Shown: one piece after another, positions 8,554 through 17,661 of the stretch
Numbering within the stretch: position 1 is the stretch's first letter
How the letters are laid out: every line of letters starts with the position of its first letter
Assembly: GCF_018343665.1 (NCBI RefSeq)
Contig: NZ_JAGYPM010000004.1
Span: 460,381 to 524,380 of the forward strand
DNA length: 64,000 nucleotides
Direction of reading: 5' to 3'
DNA from: Cytobacillus citreus
GTDB lineage: Bacteria; Bacillota; Bacilli; Bacillales; Cytobacillaceae
The notes under the pieces: model-generated
The model's database searches: none
What the model was told of the DNA's origin: nothing
Seen by the model: the letters and a program-made list of their open reading frames with translations, nothing else
Made by a program: the position numbers and the translations under genes

Positions 8554-9659
8554 GATTTCATAGTAAGAAAGTCGGTATCGTTATAATAGCTATTTTTCAC
8601 AAGAACATTTGGGCCGAGGCAGCGAACATTAGGACAATGGCAATTTAATGATTGCGCAAGGCTTGTTCCCATCCATTTATCGAATATGTCTGTGAGCATG
8701 TCGTTTTGAATATTTCCGAGAGGTGGTGTGTCACCAAAATCAGTCACAATCACATCCCCGGTGAAAATATTAATATTCAAGCGTGAACGTCCATCCGGAT
8801 CGTTACGAACCGTTACATTTTTTGCAGAATATAATCGTTTCAAAAGCTCTAAATCTTTCTCGTTCGAATTGCATGCGTAAAAAGGCAGGGTTCCAAATAA
8901 TATCCAAGTATTCTCATCACGTATATCCAATAGGTGATGAATCGCTGAACGAATTTCATCTAATGAGAGTGTTTCTAAGTTGGATGCAAAATCTGAAGGA
9001 TACATTGGATGAACTTCATGGCGCTGGCATTTCATTTCTTCCACAATTTGCTTGTGGATTTTTTCGAGATAAGGAAAAGTCCGCTTATTAAGCATCGTTT
9101 CAGCTGAAACGATTACGCCAGCCTTCACTAACTCCCGACTGTTGTCAATAATCCGTCTAAAAAGTTTTTGCCTCTGTTCGATCGTTGGCTTACGCTCCAT
9201 CATCGCAAAGCCGCCTTCTATAAATTCTTCTTCCGTCCCCCAATTGTGTGAAATATGCAGAACATCTAAATAAGGGATTATGGCTTCATAACGGGCTAAA
9301 TCGAGTGTTAAATTGGAATTGATTTGGGTTTTGACGCCACGATTATGTGCGTATCGAAGCAATGGCACAACATATTCTTCAACTGATTTAGTGGATAGCA
9401 TCGGTTCTCCGCCAGTGATGCTTAAGGCTCTTAAATGAGGAATCTCCTCTAATCTTTTGAGCATAAGCTCAACAGGAAGGGCATTCGGGTCTTTTGGCTG
9501 AAGAGTATAGCCAACTGCACAATGCTCACAGCGCATATTACATAAAACGGTTGTTGTAAATTCTATATTCGAAAGTGTTAGCCTGCCATATTCATCCATA
9601 TCGAGATAGGCTTCCCATGGATCATGTTCAGGCGTTATTTGAAAAAGTTTAGACTTCAT
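8535..9659 (-). CDS. yfkAB: Radical SAM / CxCxxxxC motif protein YfkAB
   Basis: Radical S-adenosylmethionine enzyme. The [4Fe-4S] motif CNMRCEHC lies at Cys40/44/47, followed by LRALSITGGEPMLS (the GGE SAM-binding motif) and the barrel strands. The C-terminus has the second Cys motif NCHCPNVRCLGP typical of the YfkAB family, which in B. subtilis was once annotated as two genes. ATG 9659 has AAAGGAG before it; an in-frame ATG further upstream does not. Substrate unknown. Convergent with yfkD. Confidence 0.9.
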   Translation of the reverse strand: MKSKLFQITPEHDPWEAYLDMDEYGRLTLSNIEFTTTVLCNMRCEHCAVGYTLQPKDPNALPVELMLKRLEEIPHLRALSITGGEPMLSTKSVEEYVVPLLRYAHNRGVKTQINSNLTLDLARYEAIIPYLDVLHISHNWGTEEEFIEGGFAMMERKPTIEQRQKLFRRIIDNSRELVKAGVIVSAETMLNKRTFPYLEKIHKQIVEEMKCQRHEVHPMYPSDFASNLETLSLDEIRSAIHHLLDIRDENTWILFGTLPFYACNSNEKDLELLKRLYSAKNVTVRNDPDGRSRLNINIFTGDVIVTDFGDTPPLGNIQNDMLTDIFDKWMGTSLAQSLNCHCPNVRCLGPNVLVKNSYYNDTDFLTMKSKITSC

Positions 9660-9842
9660 CGTTTTCTCCTTTATAATTAAATCCCTTGACATTATTCATC
9701 TTAAATGAACTTCTGTCAACCGTTCATGTCTAAAAACACTGATGAAATCAATATTATTTAAGCTTATTGTTTTCGTTCCCTTTAAATGACAGAAAAAAAC
9801 AAATTGACGCAAAGCGAAAGAAGGTTTATTATTAGCCTATTA

Positions 9843-9858
9843 ACGACCATTTAACGAC
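9843..9858. promoter_or_regulatory. Putative operator, direct repeat CGAC-N7-CGAC
   Basis: ACGACCATTTAACGAC upstream of the NhaC-type gene. The near-identical ACGACTATTTACCGAC lies at 12709-12724, between the regulator and the epimerase gene. The two CGAC halves are 11 bases apart, one helical turn. Binding by the regulator encoded at 11412-12671 is inference. Confidence 0.5.
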
Positions 9859-9920
9859 AATTAAAAATAGTCTAAAAATTACATTTTTTGGAGAGTGGAA
9901 TTTCAAGGGGGGACTTAGCG

Positions 9921-11342
9921 ATGAAGAAGGAGATGCCATTTATAGTAGCAATCATTCCACTATTTGTCATGATTGTGACGATGGTGATTACGGTGGTTGC
10001 GCTTAAGCAAGGACCACATATTCCGCTAATAGTGGGAACAGCTACTGCTTCCCTTGTTGCTTGGCGCTGTGGGTATAAATGGAATGAAATTGAAGAAGCC
10101 ATGTATAAGGGGATCCGTCTGGCACTTCCGGCAGTAATCATCATTATGCTGGTTGGAATGACCATTGGTGCTTGGATTGGCGGTGGAATTGTTGCCACAA
10201 TGATTTATTATGGTTTAAAAATTATTACCCCTTCGCTTTTCCTCGTTTCCATCACGTTGATTTGTGCGATTGTATCACTTGCGATCGGAAGCTCTTGGTC
10301 AACAATGGGGACCATTGGTGTTGCAGGCATGGGGATTGGATTGAGTATGGGGATTCCTGCTCCAATGATTGCAGGAGCTATAATTTCTGGAGCTTATTTT
10401 GGGGACAAAATGTCACCACTATCTGATACTACGAATTTAGCGGCGGGATTAACAGATACAGATTTATTTGTACATATTCGCCATATGCTTTTTACCACAA
10501 TTCCCGCTTTTGTGATTGCATTAATTGCCTATGCAATTATGGGGATGAAATTTAAAAATGAAGCAATGGATGCAGCGAACATTGAACAAACCATTCAAGT
10601 TCTTCAAGATAGCTTTGTAATATCTCCTTTTCTATTAATTATTCCGGTACTTGTTATCGTTTTAGTAGCAAAAAAAGTACCGGCGATACCAGCTTTAATT
10701 GTTGGTATTTTATTAGGATTTTTATCACAAATCTTCATTCAAGGCGGATCCATTTCCGATGCGGTTGCATCGCTGCAAAGCGGTTTTGTTATTAAAACAG
10801 GAAATGTAATGGTTGATGAACTCTTTAATCGTGGTGGATTAGATTCCATGATGTATACCGTTTCAATGACGATTGTCGCCATGACCTTTGGAGGAATTCT
10901 AGAAAATACAGGCATGCTTGAAGCAATTGTGAAACAAATTCTAAAGCTTGCCAAGTCAGCAGGAGGTCTTGTCGCTTCAACTGTCTTATCATGCTTTGCA
11001 ACAAATGCATCTTGCTCAGAGCAGTATATCTCGATCGTTATCCCGTCTCGGATGTATGCTAAGGCCTATCGTGAGAAAGGACTTCATTCGAAAAATCTTT
11101 CTCGAGCCCTAGAGGATGGGGGAACATTAACCTCAGTGTTTATTCCTTGGAACACATGTGGAGTCTTTATTTTTGGAACACTTGGCGTTAGTGCCTTTGA
11201 ATATGCCCCATACGCCATATTAAACTTTGTCGTTCCCGTTATTTCGATCATCTATGCCATGACTGGTTATTCAATTGTAAAATTAACCGAATCTGAGAAG
11301 ATCGCACTTCAGAAAAAAGATGAATTGTTCCTGAAGGGATAA
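9921..11342 (+). CDS. NhaC-family Na+/H+ (or organic acid) antiporter
   Basis: Polytopic membrane protein of about 473 residues and 11-12 hydrophobic segments. NhaC-family signatures include GSSWSTMGTIGVAGMGIG, AGAIISGAYFGDKMSPLSDT, and a C-terminal NASCSEQYISIVIPSRMY with LEDGGTLTSVFIPWNTCG. Members exchange Na+ and protons or, as in MleN, malate and lactate. ATG 9921 is chosen because AAGGGGGG precedes it; an in-frame ATG at 9888 lacks one. A putative operator shared with the regulator/epimerase region suggests this transporter works with them, perhaps moving the epimerase substrate or product; that is inference. Confidence 0.88.
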   Translation: MKKEMPFIVAIIPLFVMIVTMVITVVALKQGPHIPLIVGTATASLVAWRCGYKWNEIEEAMYKGIRLALPAVIIIMLVGMTIGAWIGGGIVATMIYYGLKIITPSLFLVSITLICAIVSLAIGSSWSTMGTIGVAGMGIGLSMGIPAPMIAGAIISGAYFGDKMSPLSDTTNLAAGLTDTDLFVHIRHMLFTTIPAFVIALIAYAIMGMKFKNEAMDAANIEQTIQVLQDSFVISPFLLIIPVLVIVLVAKKVPAIPALIVGILLGFLSQIFIQGGSISDAVASLQSGFVIKTGNVMVDELFNRGGLDSMMYTVSMTIVAMTFGGILENTGMLEAIVKQILKLAKSAGGLVASTVLSCFATNASCSEQYISIVIPSRMYAKAYREKGLHSKNLSRALEDGGTLTSVFIPWNTCGVFIFGTLGVSAFEYAPYAILNFVVPVISIIYAMTGYSIVKLTESEKIALQKKDELFLKG

Positions 11343-11357
11343 TTTCAATACAAGAAG

Positions 11358-11396
11358 AAAAGGAAAGTTCATGTGCAGCTTGAGCTTTCCTTTTTC
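11358..11396. terminator. Terminator between antiporter and regulator genes
   Basis: AAAGGAAAGTTC / GAGCTTTCCTTTTT hairpin between convergent genes. Confidence 0.65.
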
Positions 11397-11411
11397 TTAG
11401 ACAATAGGTTC

Positions 11412-12671
11412 TCAAAAGAAAATGGGGATATTAAGTTTATATAATGCGCGAGGCCGTCCTTGCTGATAAGTCATTTCCTCGCCGACAATCTGAATATATC
11501 CATGGTCAGAAAGCTTTTTTATCATTCTTTCTGCGGAGCGCCTTGTGACCTGCAGATAATCTGCTAAGTCTGCAGAAGTAAAGTGATGTATTTGTTTGTT
11601 TTTGACAAATTCAATCATTTTTGAGAGGTTGGCAGGACTTAATTTTGCCTTTTGGGCAATAAGGTATAAATCAGGATGGTTGTTCACTAGTTTTTGCTGC
11701 TTTTGCTTATGAGGGAATGGTCCTAGTAAATCCTTGCTATCTGTTAAAATATAGCAGCAACTATTTTCTTGATCCTTCTCTGCGAAGCTTAGGGCAATCA
11801 TAGCATTTTTATGGGCTTCCTTGATAGAAACACCATAACCAAAACCGACGGCTGTTTCCTCTGTTTCAGTAAATAATTGTAGGAGAACATCTGAGCTAAG
11901 TGCTTCAATGTCTCCGCGCGTACAGTATAGTACGAACAAGGAATCATTCATTTCTTGGGCAGTAGCATGAATAGCATGGGCAAAGGATTCAATTTTTTTT
12001 CTTTGAAGGACTGAATGGATTGAAATATAGCCAACGGCAGCTTGAGATGCTTGGCTTTTCCTATACTCGGCTTTTTCTTTAGCATTTTGGAGCCCGCGAA
12101 TAAGAGCTGTTTTCGGGTCCGCCATTCTCATGACTGGAATCCCGAGATGGTGCAATTGATTATAGACGGCATGTACACTTGTTATCGCAAAGTCAATTTC
12201 ACCATTTTCCCAAAGGGACTGATGAAAGGAAACAAGCTGATTAAAATCATAAAGATCCTTCTGTAAAAAATGCTCATAATCCATAACATGCATCGGAGTG
12301 ACTTCAATATCAACAGCGGTTAAAACATTCGAGACAATGGATGCGTCGAATAAATCAATGGAAATCCGCTCTACTGAGATCTTTTTATGGTATAATGCCG
12401 CCAATAAAGAAGAGGCAACCGTCATTTCATCCTGAACTAAATAAAAAACAGGAATCTGCAGCTGTTCGTGATAATCTTTTGAGAAATAATACGGCAAAGC
12501 TCCGGATAGAAACACAGCATCGCATGGCAATAATTGTTTTAATATCTGCAAGGCTTCCTGGGGCTGCTGATACATATAAAAGTCTAACTCAATATCTGCA
12601 ACTTGATCGGCAACAGACTTTGTTCTTTCGATAAATTCTGCTGAGCCAATAACTGCAACTCTTGCTTTCAT
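11412..12671 (-). CDS. Transcriptional regulator with C-terminal winged helix, family not recognised
   Basis: 419 residues. The N-terminal part (about 1-200) resembles a periplasmic-binding or PrpR-N-like sensor fold (KARVAVIGSAEFIER, CDAVFLSGALPYYFS). The central part (about 210-310) has GYISIHSVLQRKKIESFAHA and FGYGVSIKEAHKNAMIALSF, reminiscent of a degenerate cyclase/GGDEF-like fold. The C-terminus (about 345-419) is a winged helix: FTSADLADYLQVTRRSAERM with HGYIQIVGEEMTYQQGRPR. It lacks an AAA+ domain. The gene is divergent from the epimerase gene, with a CGAC direct repeat between them that recurs before the antiporter gene. A local regulator of these genes is the simplest reading; the ligand is unknown. 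Confidence 0.7.
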   Translation of the reverse strand: MKARVAVIGSAEFIERTKSVADQVADIELDFYMYQQPQEALQILKQLLPCDAVFLSGALPYYFSKDYHEQLQIPVFYLVQDEMTVASSLLAALYHKKISVERISIDLFDASIVSNVLTAVDIEVTPMHVMDYEHFLQKDLYDFNQLVSFHQSLWENGEIDFAITSVHAVYNQLHHLGIPVMRMADPKTALIRGLQNAKEKAEYRKSQASQAAVGYISIHSVLQRKKIESFAHAIHATAQEMNDSLFVLYCTRGDIEALSSDVLLQLFTETEETAVGFGYGVSIKEAHKNAMIALSFAEKDQENSCCYILTDSKDLLGPFPHKQKQQKLVNNHPDLYLIAQKAKLSPANLSKMIEFVKNKQIHHFTSADLADYLQVTRRSAERMIKKLSDHGYIQIVGEEMTYQQGRPRALYKLNIPIFF

Positions 12672-12708
12672 CCATTTACCTCCATTTGTGGGGATTCTTG
12701 AGTAATAA

Positions 12709-12724
12709 ACGACTATTTACCGAC
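12709..12724. promoter_or_regulatory. Putative operator, second copy of CGAC-N7-CGAC
   Basis: ACGACTATTTACCGAC in the 102-bp divergent gap, 38 bp from the regulator start and 49 bp from the epimerase start; matches 9843-9858 at 14 of 16 positions. Confidence 0.5.
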
Positions 12725-12773
12725 AAGTGTATCAATTTTTTATATATTTTTAAATAGAAAAGGGGTTATTTTA

Positions 12774-13883
12774 ATGAAAATTACAGCAATCGAACTTTAT
12801 GCGATTCATTTGCCACTCCATGTTCCTTTTGTCGTCAGCTATCATACATACGATTACATGCCATCCATTATTGTGAAAATCGAAACGGATGAAGGAATTA
12901 TTGGGTATGGTGAAGGAGTAGCAGATGAGCATGTAACAGGGGAATCAATGGAAGGTGTGTATCATATTCTAAAAAGCACATTAGCACCAGTTTTGATCGG
13001 GCAAAATCCATTAGAAATTGAGAAGATTCATGACCTGATGAACAAAACCATTTATGGGGCTCCGACTGCAAAAGCGGTTATCGATATCGCTTGTTTTGAT
13101 ATTATGGGGAAAAAGCTGCAGCAGCCAGTCTACCAGCTGATTGGCGGACGTTATCACGACGAATTTCCGATTACACATGTGTTAAGTATTGCCGAGCCTG
13201 ATCAAATGGCTGCTGAAGCTGCGTTTATGGTCGAGCAAGGGTACAATTCTTTTAAAATGAAAGTGGGAACGAATGTTAGTAAAGATGTTGAGCGCATACA
13301 AGCTGTTCGCGAATGTGTAGGAGAAGATATCGCCATTCGAGTTGATGTCAATCAAGGCTGGAAAAACAGTGCAACAGCGCTTGTAGCGTTAAAGCAATTG
13401 CAGGATTGTCAGCTTGATTGGGTTGAACAGCCGGTAGTTGCTGATGATATCGATGGGATGGTGGAAATCAAGTCAAAGACGATGATCCCTCTAATGATTG
13501 ACGAAGGATTAAGAGGTCAGCGAGAAATGCTTGAGATCATCCAAAAACGTGCGGCCCATAAAGTAAATATTAAATTAATGAAATGTGGCGGGATTCATCC
13601 TGCGGTTAAGCTGGCTCACCAAGCAGAGCTTGCTGGGATTGAGTGTCAGATTGGCTCAATGGTCGAATCTTCTATTGGATCGGCAGCAGGATTTCATGTT
13701 GCTTTTTCCAAGAAGATTATCACGAGTGTAGAGCTTACGGGTCCTTTGAAATTTTCGAAGGATGTAGGTAATTTACAGTATGATGTTCCCTTTATCCGCT
13801 TAACTGATAAGCCTGGATTAGGGATAGATATTAATGAAAAAATATTAGGTGAATTAACGATACATCAGGATATAGTACGTTGA
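12774..13883 (+). CDS. Dipeptide epimerase (enolase superfamily, YkfB/AEE-like)
   Basis: Enolase-superfamily enzyme of 369 residues: N-terminal capping domain, then a TIM barrel with FKMKVG (KxK acid/base pair), RVDVNQGW (metal Asp), DWVEQPV (metal Glu), LMIDEG (metal Asp) and VNIKLMKCGGI (second Lys). The last box is typical of L-Ala-D/L-Glu and related dipeptide epimerases, which act in peptidoglycan peptide salvage. Exact dipeptide specificity cannot be read from sequence, and o-succinylbenzoate synthase-like or amino-acid racemase activity is possible. It is followed after 13 bp by a GNAT gene, probably in the same operon. Confidence 0.85.
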   Translation: MKITAIELYAIHLPLHVPFVVSYHTYDYMPSIIVKIETDEGIIGYGEGVADEHVTGESMEGVYHILKSTLAPVLIGQNPLEIEKIHDLMNKTIYGAPTAKAVIDIACFDIMGKKLQQPVYQLIGGRYHDEFPITHVLSIAEPDQMAAEAAFMVEQGYNSFKMKVGTNVSKDVERIQAVRECVGEDIAIRVDVNQGWKNSATALVALKQLQDCQLDWVEQPVVADDIDGMVEIKSKTMIPLMIDEGLRGQREMLEIIQKRAAHKVNIKLMKCGGIHPAVKLAHQAELAGIECQIGSMVESSIGSAAGFHVAFSKKIITSVELTGPLKFSKDVGNLQYDVPFIRLTDKPGLGIDINEKILGELTIHQDIVR

Positions 13884-13896
13884 AGGAGGGAAAGGA

Positions 13897-14598
13897 ATGA
13901 ATTCTATTTATGAAGGAACGCTAATTAAAAATGGGCAAACTCTTCCTTTTGTTGTTCAGCCCTTAACGATGGAGCATCTGCCAAGTATATTAGAGGTTCA
14001 AGATCAGGTTGTGGCGCATCTGAATGGGCGGGAAACGTTGCAGCCGCTGACTGAGGAAGAGTTTCAATATATTTTAGAGGGAAAAGGCATGATGATTGGG
14101 GCGTTTTCTGATGAACATCTTATTGCGTTTCGTGCCTTATTAGTACCAATAATCGATGAAGAGCATCTTGGAATCGATATCGGATTAACAGAATCAGAGT
14201 TGCAAAAAGTCATTTATCAGGAAATCTCCAATGTTCTTCCTGAATATCGCGGAAACCAACTGCAGAAAACACTCGCCTCTTTGATTATGAAGGAACTAGC
14301 GAAGCATGATCATGGCTTTCGTTATGTTTGCTGCACAGTCGCACCATTCAATATCCCGAGTTTAAATGACAAGTTCTCCCAAGGCATGCGGATTGCTGAG
14401 TTGAAAGAGAAATATGGCGGCAGCTTGAGGTATATTTTTGTACTAGATTTAGGGGAAACTGCTGAGTTCGAATGGAAGGAGAGCTTGTATATTCCAATGG
14501 GAGATACTTCGGCTCAGCAATCGAAGCTCGCTGAAGGTTGGAGAGGTATTCGTATGGAAGAACGAAATGGAGAGATGTATGTGGAGTATAAGCGGTAA
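13897..14598 (+). CDS. GNAT-family N-acetyltransferase
   Basis: 233 residues with a GNAT fold: QPLTMEHLPSILEVQDQVVA at the N-terminus, then VLPEYRGNQLQKTLASLIM, which fits the acetyl-CoA pyrophosphate loop (R-G-N in place of the usual R-G-x-G), and a C-terminal strand region with FNIPSLNDKFSQGMRIAEL, where GNATs often have N-x-x-S. It starts 13 bp after the epimerase gene with GGAGGG before its ATG, so co-transcription is likely. Acetylation of an amino acid or dipeptide processed by the epimerase is a reasonable guess only. Confidence 0.75.
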   Translation: MNSIYEGTLIKNGQTLPFVVQPLTMEHLPSILEVQDQVVAHLNGRETLQPLTEEEFQYILEGKGMMIGAFSDEHLIAFRALLVPIIDEEHLGIDIGLTESELQKVIYQEISNVLPEYRGNQLQKTLASLIMKELAKHDHGFRYVCCTVAPFNIPSLNDKFSQGMRIAELKEKYGGSLRYIFVLDLGETAEFEWKESLYIPMGDTSAQQSKLAEGWRGIRMEERNGEMYVEYKR

Positions 14599-14738
14599 AT
14601 AAAGAAGTCCTTTCAGCTAGCCATTATTTGAACTGCACGAAAAAATTCGTTTGTTGGAAAGAATAAAACTTAAAAACAATTTGCGCAAAGAGGAATTTTT
14701 CGGTAGGATGGTAACGTAACTGAAAGGAGAGAACGTTT

Positions 14739-14921
14739 TTGGGAAGTCCAATTCAAGATAAAAACAGCCAAGTTGATTTTTTAAAACAGCGATTAAATAT
14801 GTTTCTTGATGTTCTAGATGCCATTGAGCCGGAAGAAGCTGATATTGAGGATATCGACCGTTTAATTCAAATCATTGACGATATTGAATCAAAATGCCGT
14901 GAATTTAATAATCGTGACTAA
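14739..14921 (+). CDS. yfjT: YfjT/SE1561-family small protein
   Basis: 60-residue acidic helical protein with SQVDFLKQRLNMFLDVLDAI and EEADIEDIDRLIQIIDDIE, the conserved pattern of the SE1561 family found across Bacillus and Staphylococcus. TTG 14739 is the start, with AAAGGAGAG before it. It has no known function and no enzymatic motif. In B. subtilis it lies beside pdaA; here six kilobases with the sigma-54 regulon and fumarase separate them. The upstream gap (14599-14738) shows no gene. Confidence 0.85.
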   Translation: MGSPIQDKNSQVDFLKQRLNMFLDVLDAIEPEEADIEDIDRLIQIIDDIESKCREFNNRD

Positions 14922-14944
14922 GAGCCATTATGGCTCTTTTTTTT
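14919..14944 (+). terminator. Terminator of yfjT
   Basis: AAGAGCCATTATGGCTCTT followed by eight Ts; it begins at the stop codon. Confidence 0.9.
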
Positions 14945-15019
14945 GGGGGGATAAATATAATTGAATTTTTAGCCAATTTAGAATAGTATATATTCATAAT
15001 TGACTAGGGGGAAATCAAG

Positions 15020-16378
15020 ATGCTTTCCACTAAACAGGCAGAAATTTTATTAGAACATATTATTAAATACTCTTTTGATGAAATATTTGTTACGGATACA
15101 GCTGGGTATGTTCAGATGGCAAGTTCAAGTTTTAGAAATTTATTTGGCATCCATGCAGAGGAAATTATCAATCAAAATGGCTTTGAATTAGAGCAAAAAG
15201 GGATCTTATCGCCTTCCGTGACGGGAAAAGTATTAAAAACGAAAAAAATCGAAACGATTGTCCAAGAAACTGGCTTAGGCAGAAAGCTAGTGGTCTCCGC
15301 TTATCCGGTTATCGATGGAAATGGAAAGCTGATGGGGGCCATCAGTTTTTCGAGGGATATTACTGAACTTGTTTATTTAAGAAAAACAAATGACCAAGTA
15401 GCCAAAACCATACAGCTCTATGAAATCGAGCTAGAAAAGCTGAAGATTAAACAATTTCAAAAAAGAGGTTCCAATAATGAACAAATGAAAAACGTCTTCA
15501 GCATAGTGAACAAGGTATCAAGCTTGGATGTTACTGTTCTGCTAGGGGGAGAATCAGGAGTAGGTAAAAATTATATTGCGCAGACTATCCATCAAATTTC
15601 GGATCGTAAGGATGAAGCTTTTATTGAGGTAAACTGTGGGGCAATACCTGAATCTCTAATTGAATCAGAACTATTCGGCTATGAAGAAGGAGCATTTACA
15701 GGAGCAAAGAAAAGCGGGAAAATCGGGTACTTTGAAGCCGCTGGCAATGGAACAATTTTTCTGGATGAAATTGCAGAGCTTCCTCTCAATCTGCAAGTGA
15801 AGCTATTATCCGTACTGCAAAATCGGACGATCCAGCGTGTTGGAGGAAACACGATCAAGAAATTAAATTGCAGAATTATATGTGCAACTAATCAAAATTT
15901 GCCTGAGCTGATAAGGGAGAAGAAATTTCGCGAAGATTTATATTATCGTATCAATGTTGTCAAAATTATAATTCCGCCGTTACGTAATAGAAGAGAAGAC
16001 ATGATTCCATTAATTTATGATCTCGTTGATGAATTTAATGAAAAATATAAAATGAAGAAAAGTTTTTCGATGCATATGATTTCCTGGATAAGCAAACAAG
16101 ATTGGCCTGGGAATATTCGAGAACTGCGAAATTTTATTGAAAGAATCATGATTACGTCTAATGAAAACGTCATTGATGCTGACCAGACTGACCAACAAAA
16201 GAAGATTGAAGAGGATATGACATTAGATGAATTTATGGAAATGGCCGAGCGGGATTTTATTAGAAAGATGTATGAACATTATCCAAGCAGTGTAAAGCTT
16301 GCAAAAAAACTAGGCATTAGCCAATCGAAAGCTAGTCGTAAAATAAGACAGCATGTCCAGAAGCCTAGTCAGAAATGA
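15020..16378 (+). CDS. Sigma-54-dependent activator with PAS domain
   Basis: 452 residues: N-terminal PAS sensor (about 10-120; SFDEIFVTDTAGYVQMASSS), short coiled linker, AAA+ domain with Walker A GGESGVGK (176-183), the sigma-54 contact loop GAFTGA (224-229), Walker B TIFLDEIAEL, arginine-finger region FREDLYYRINVV, and a C-terminal Fis/TyrR-like helix-turn-helix (SVKLAKKLGISQSKASRKIR). It activates RpoN holoenzyme in response to a PAS-sensed signal. A strong -24/-12 promoter lies 122 bp downstream, before the ureohydrolase gene, which is therefore the likely target. The RocR/BkdR-like group of Bacillus is the nearest known type. Confidence 0.93.
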   Translation: MLSTKQAEILLEHIIKYSFDEIFVTDTAGYVQMASSSFRNLFGIHAEEIINQNGFELEQKGILSPSVTGKVLKTKKIETIVQETGLGRKLVVSAYPVIDGNGKLMGAISFSRDITELVYLRKTNDQVAKTIQLYEIELEKLKIKQFQKRGSNNEQMKNVFSIVNKVSSLDVTVLLGGESGVGKNYIAQTIHQISDRKDEAFIEVNCGAIPESLIESELFGYEEGAFTGAKKSGKIGYFEAAGNGTIFLDEIAELPLNLQVKLLSVLQNRTIQRVGGNTIKKLNCRIICATNQNLPELIREKKFREDLYYRINVVKIIIPPLRNRREDMIPLIYDLVDEFNEKYKMKKSFSMHMISWISKQDWPGNIRELRNFIERIMITSNENVIDADQTDQQKKIEEDMTLDEFMEMAERDFIRKMYEHYPSSVKLAKKLGISQSKASRKIRQHVQKPSQK

Positions 16379-16457
16379 ATAGGTTGATTTAAAAAAGCAA
16401 AGCAGAAAAGGTTGTTGAAATCCCTGAATTAATAAAAGATCGCTAATATACACTTCC

Positions 16458-16482
16458 AAAAAGACCGCTGAGCGGTTTTTTT
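16458..16482 (+). terminator. Terminator of the sigma-54 activator gene
   Basis: ACCGCTGAGCGGT stem-loop followed by seven Ts; separates the activator from the sigma-54 promoter. Confidence 0.8.
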
Positions 16483-16500
16483 ATTTTACTTTTTTTCATG

Positions 16501-16517
16501 TTGGCACAATTGTTGCA
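16501..16517 (+). promoter_or_regulatory. Sigma-54 (-24/-12) promoter
   Basis: TTGGCACAATTGTTGCA: GG and GC elements are exactly 10 bases apart and the flanks match TGGCAC-N5-TTGCA. It lies 41 bp before the ureohydrolase ATG and just after the gene for a sigma-54 activator. Confidence 0.9.
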
Positions 16518-16558
16518 AGATTTGAAAATGAGATTTCATTAATTAGGGGGTTCTACGA

Positions 16559-17548
16559 ATGGCAGAAAGAAGCGAAAAACAATTTCTTAATTTACCTTTT
16601 ACCGGAATTTGTTCGTTTGGAAAATATCCAATTTGTACAAATTTAGATCAGTTGGATGCAGATGTTGCTGTTATTGGTGTCCCTTATGATATGGGAACAC
16701 AATGGAAGTCCGGTACTCGGATGGGACCGCGTGGAATCCGAGAAGGCTCAACTTTATACAGCTTTGGACTAGAAGGAGCCTATGATATTGAGAAGGATAT
16801 TATGTATTTAGGTCCTAACTGCAAAGTAGTGGATTGCGGAGATGCAGATATGGTTCATGGGGACTTAGAGCAATGCTTTGAAAATGTTGAAGAATCGATT
16901 AGAAAAATTGTTTCGAAAGGGGCTATGCCAGTCGTATTAGGAGGAGATCATTCCATTACGATTCCAGTAGGAAGAGCTTTGGACTCCCTTGGTCCATTTC
17001 ATGTTATCCATATCGATGCTCATCTCGATTGGGCCGATCACCGCTCAGGTCAAAGGTTTGGACATGGAAGCTCGCTGCGAAGATTAGCTGAAATGGATCA
17101 TGTGAAAAAAATGTATCAATTAGGGATTCGCGGAATTAGCAGCAGTAAAAAGGAAGATGTTGACGCCGCAAGAGAGTATGGCAGTGTCATATTATCTCCA
17201 AGACAAATGAGAAAAATGGGTGCGGAGCGTATTCTTGAAATGATCCCAGAAGGAGAAAAATATTATGTAACCATTGATATTGATGGGTTGGATCCTTCTT
17301 TAGCACCTGGAACAGGAACTCCATCTCCTGGCGGTTTATTGTATGATGAGGTGAATGAGCTGTTAGAGGGAATTGCCAAGAGAGGGACTGTTATTGGCTT
17401 TGACTTAGTGGAGGTTTCCCCGCCATATGACCCAACAGGCATTACTGGACAAGTAGGAGCAAGAATTGCCCTTGATTTTATTAGTTTTGTCTTGAAAGAA
17501 AAAGAAATTAATGCGAAAAAAGCTGTACAGGTAAGCAGTTCAAAATAA
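16559..17548 (+). CDS. Agmatinase/arginase-family ureohydrolase
   Basis: Manganese- (or nickel-) dependent ureohydrolase that releases urea from a guanidino compound. Metal-site motifs are GGDHSITIPVGRAL, HIDAHLDWADH and TIDIDGLDPSLAPGTGTPSPGG; the length of 329 is usual for the agmatinase branch. The N-terminal FTGICSFGKYPICTNLDQLD and the RMGPRGIREGSTLYSF loop fit agmatinase, guanidinobutyrase or guanidine hydrolase; the substrate is not decided by sequence. It is the first gene after the sigma-54 promoter and is followed by a YjiH-type membrane protein. The regulation suggests catabolic use of a nitrogen compound. Confidence 0.88.
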   Translation: MAERSEKQFLNLPFTGICSFGKYPICTNLDQLDADVAVIGVPYDMGTQWKSGTRMGPRGIREGSTLYSFGLEGAYDIEKDIMYLGPNCKVVDCGDADMVHGDLEQCFENVEESIRKIVSKGAMPVVLGGDHSITIPVGRALDSLGPFHVIHIDAHLDWADHRSGQRFGHGSSLRRLAEMDHVKKMYQLGIRGISSSKKEDVDAAREYGSVILSPRQMRKMGAERILEMIPEGEKYYVTIDIDGLDPSLAPGTGTPSPGGLLYDEVNELLEGIAKRGTVIGFDLVEVSPPYDPTGITGQVGARIALDFISFVLKEKEINAKKAVQVSSSK

Positions 17549-17561
17549 TCATTAGCATCAG

Positions 17562-17590
17562 AGGAGGAGGGAACTTCTCCTTTCTTAAAA
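17562..17590 (+). other. Small hairpin between ureohydrolase and YjiH genes
   Basis: GAGGAG...CTCCTTTC with a short loop and a weak T run. It may attenuate read-through or stabilise the upstream message; no strong promoter is evident in this 113-bp gap. Confidence 0.3.
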
Positions 17591-17661
17591 TAACAATTAT
17601 TCAGAATGTTAATAATAATTAGTTATTTTTGTGAGTCTTTCAAATATTTGGAGGTGATTGG

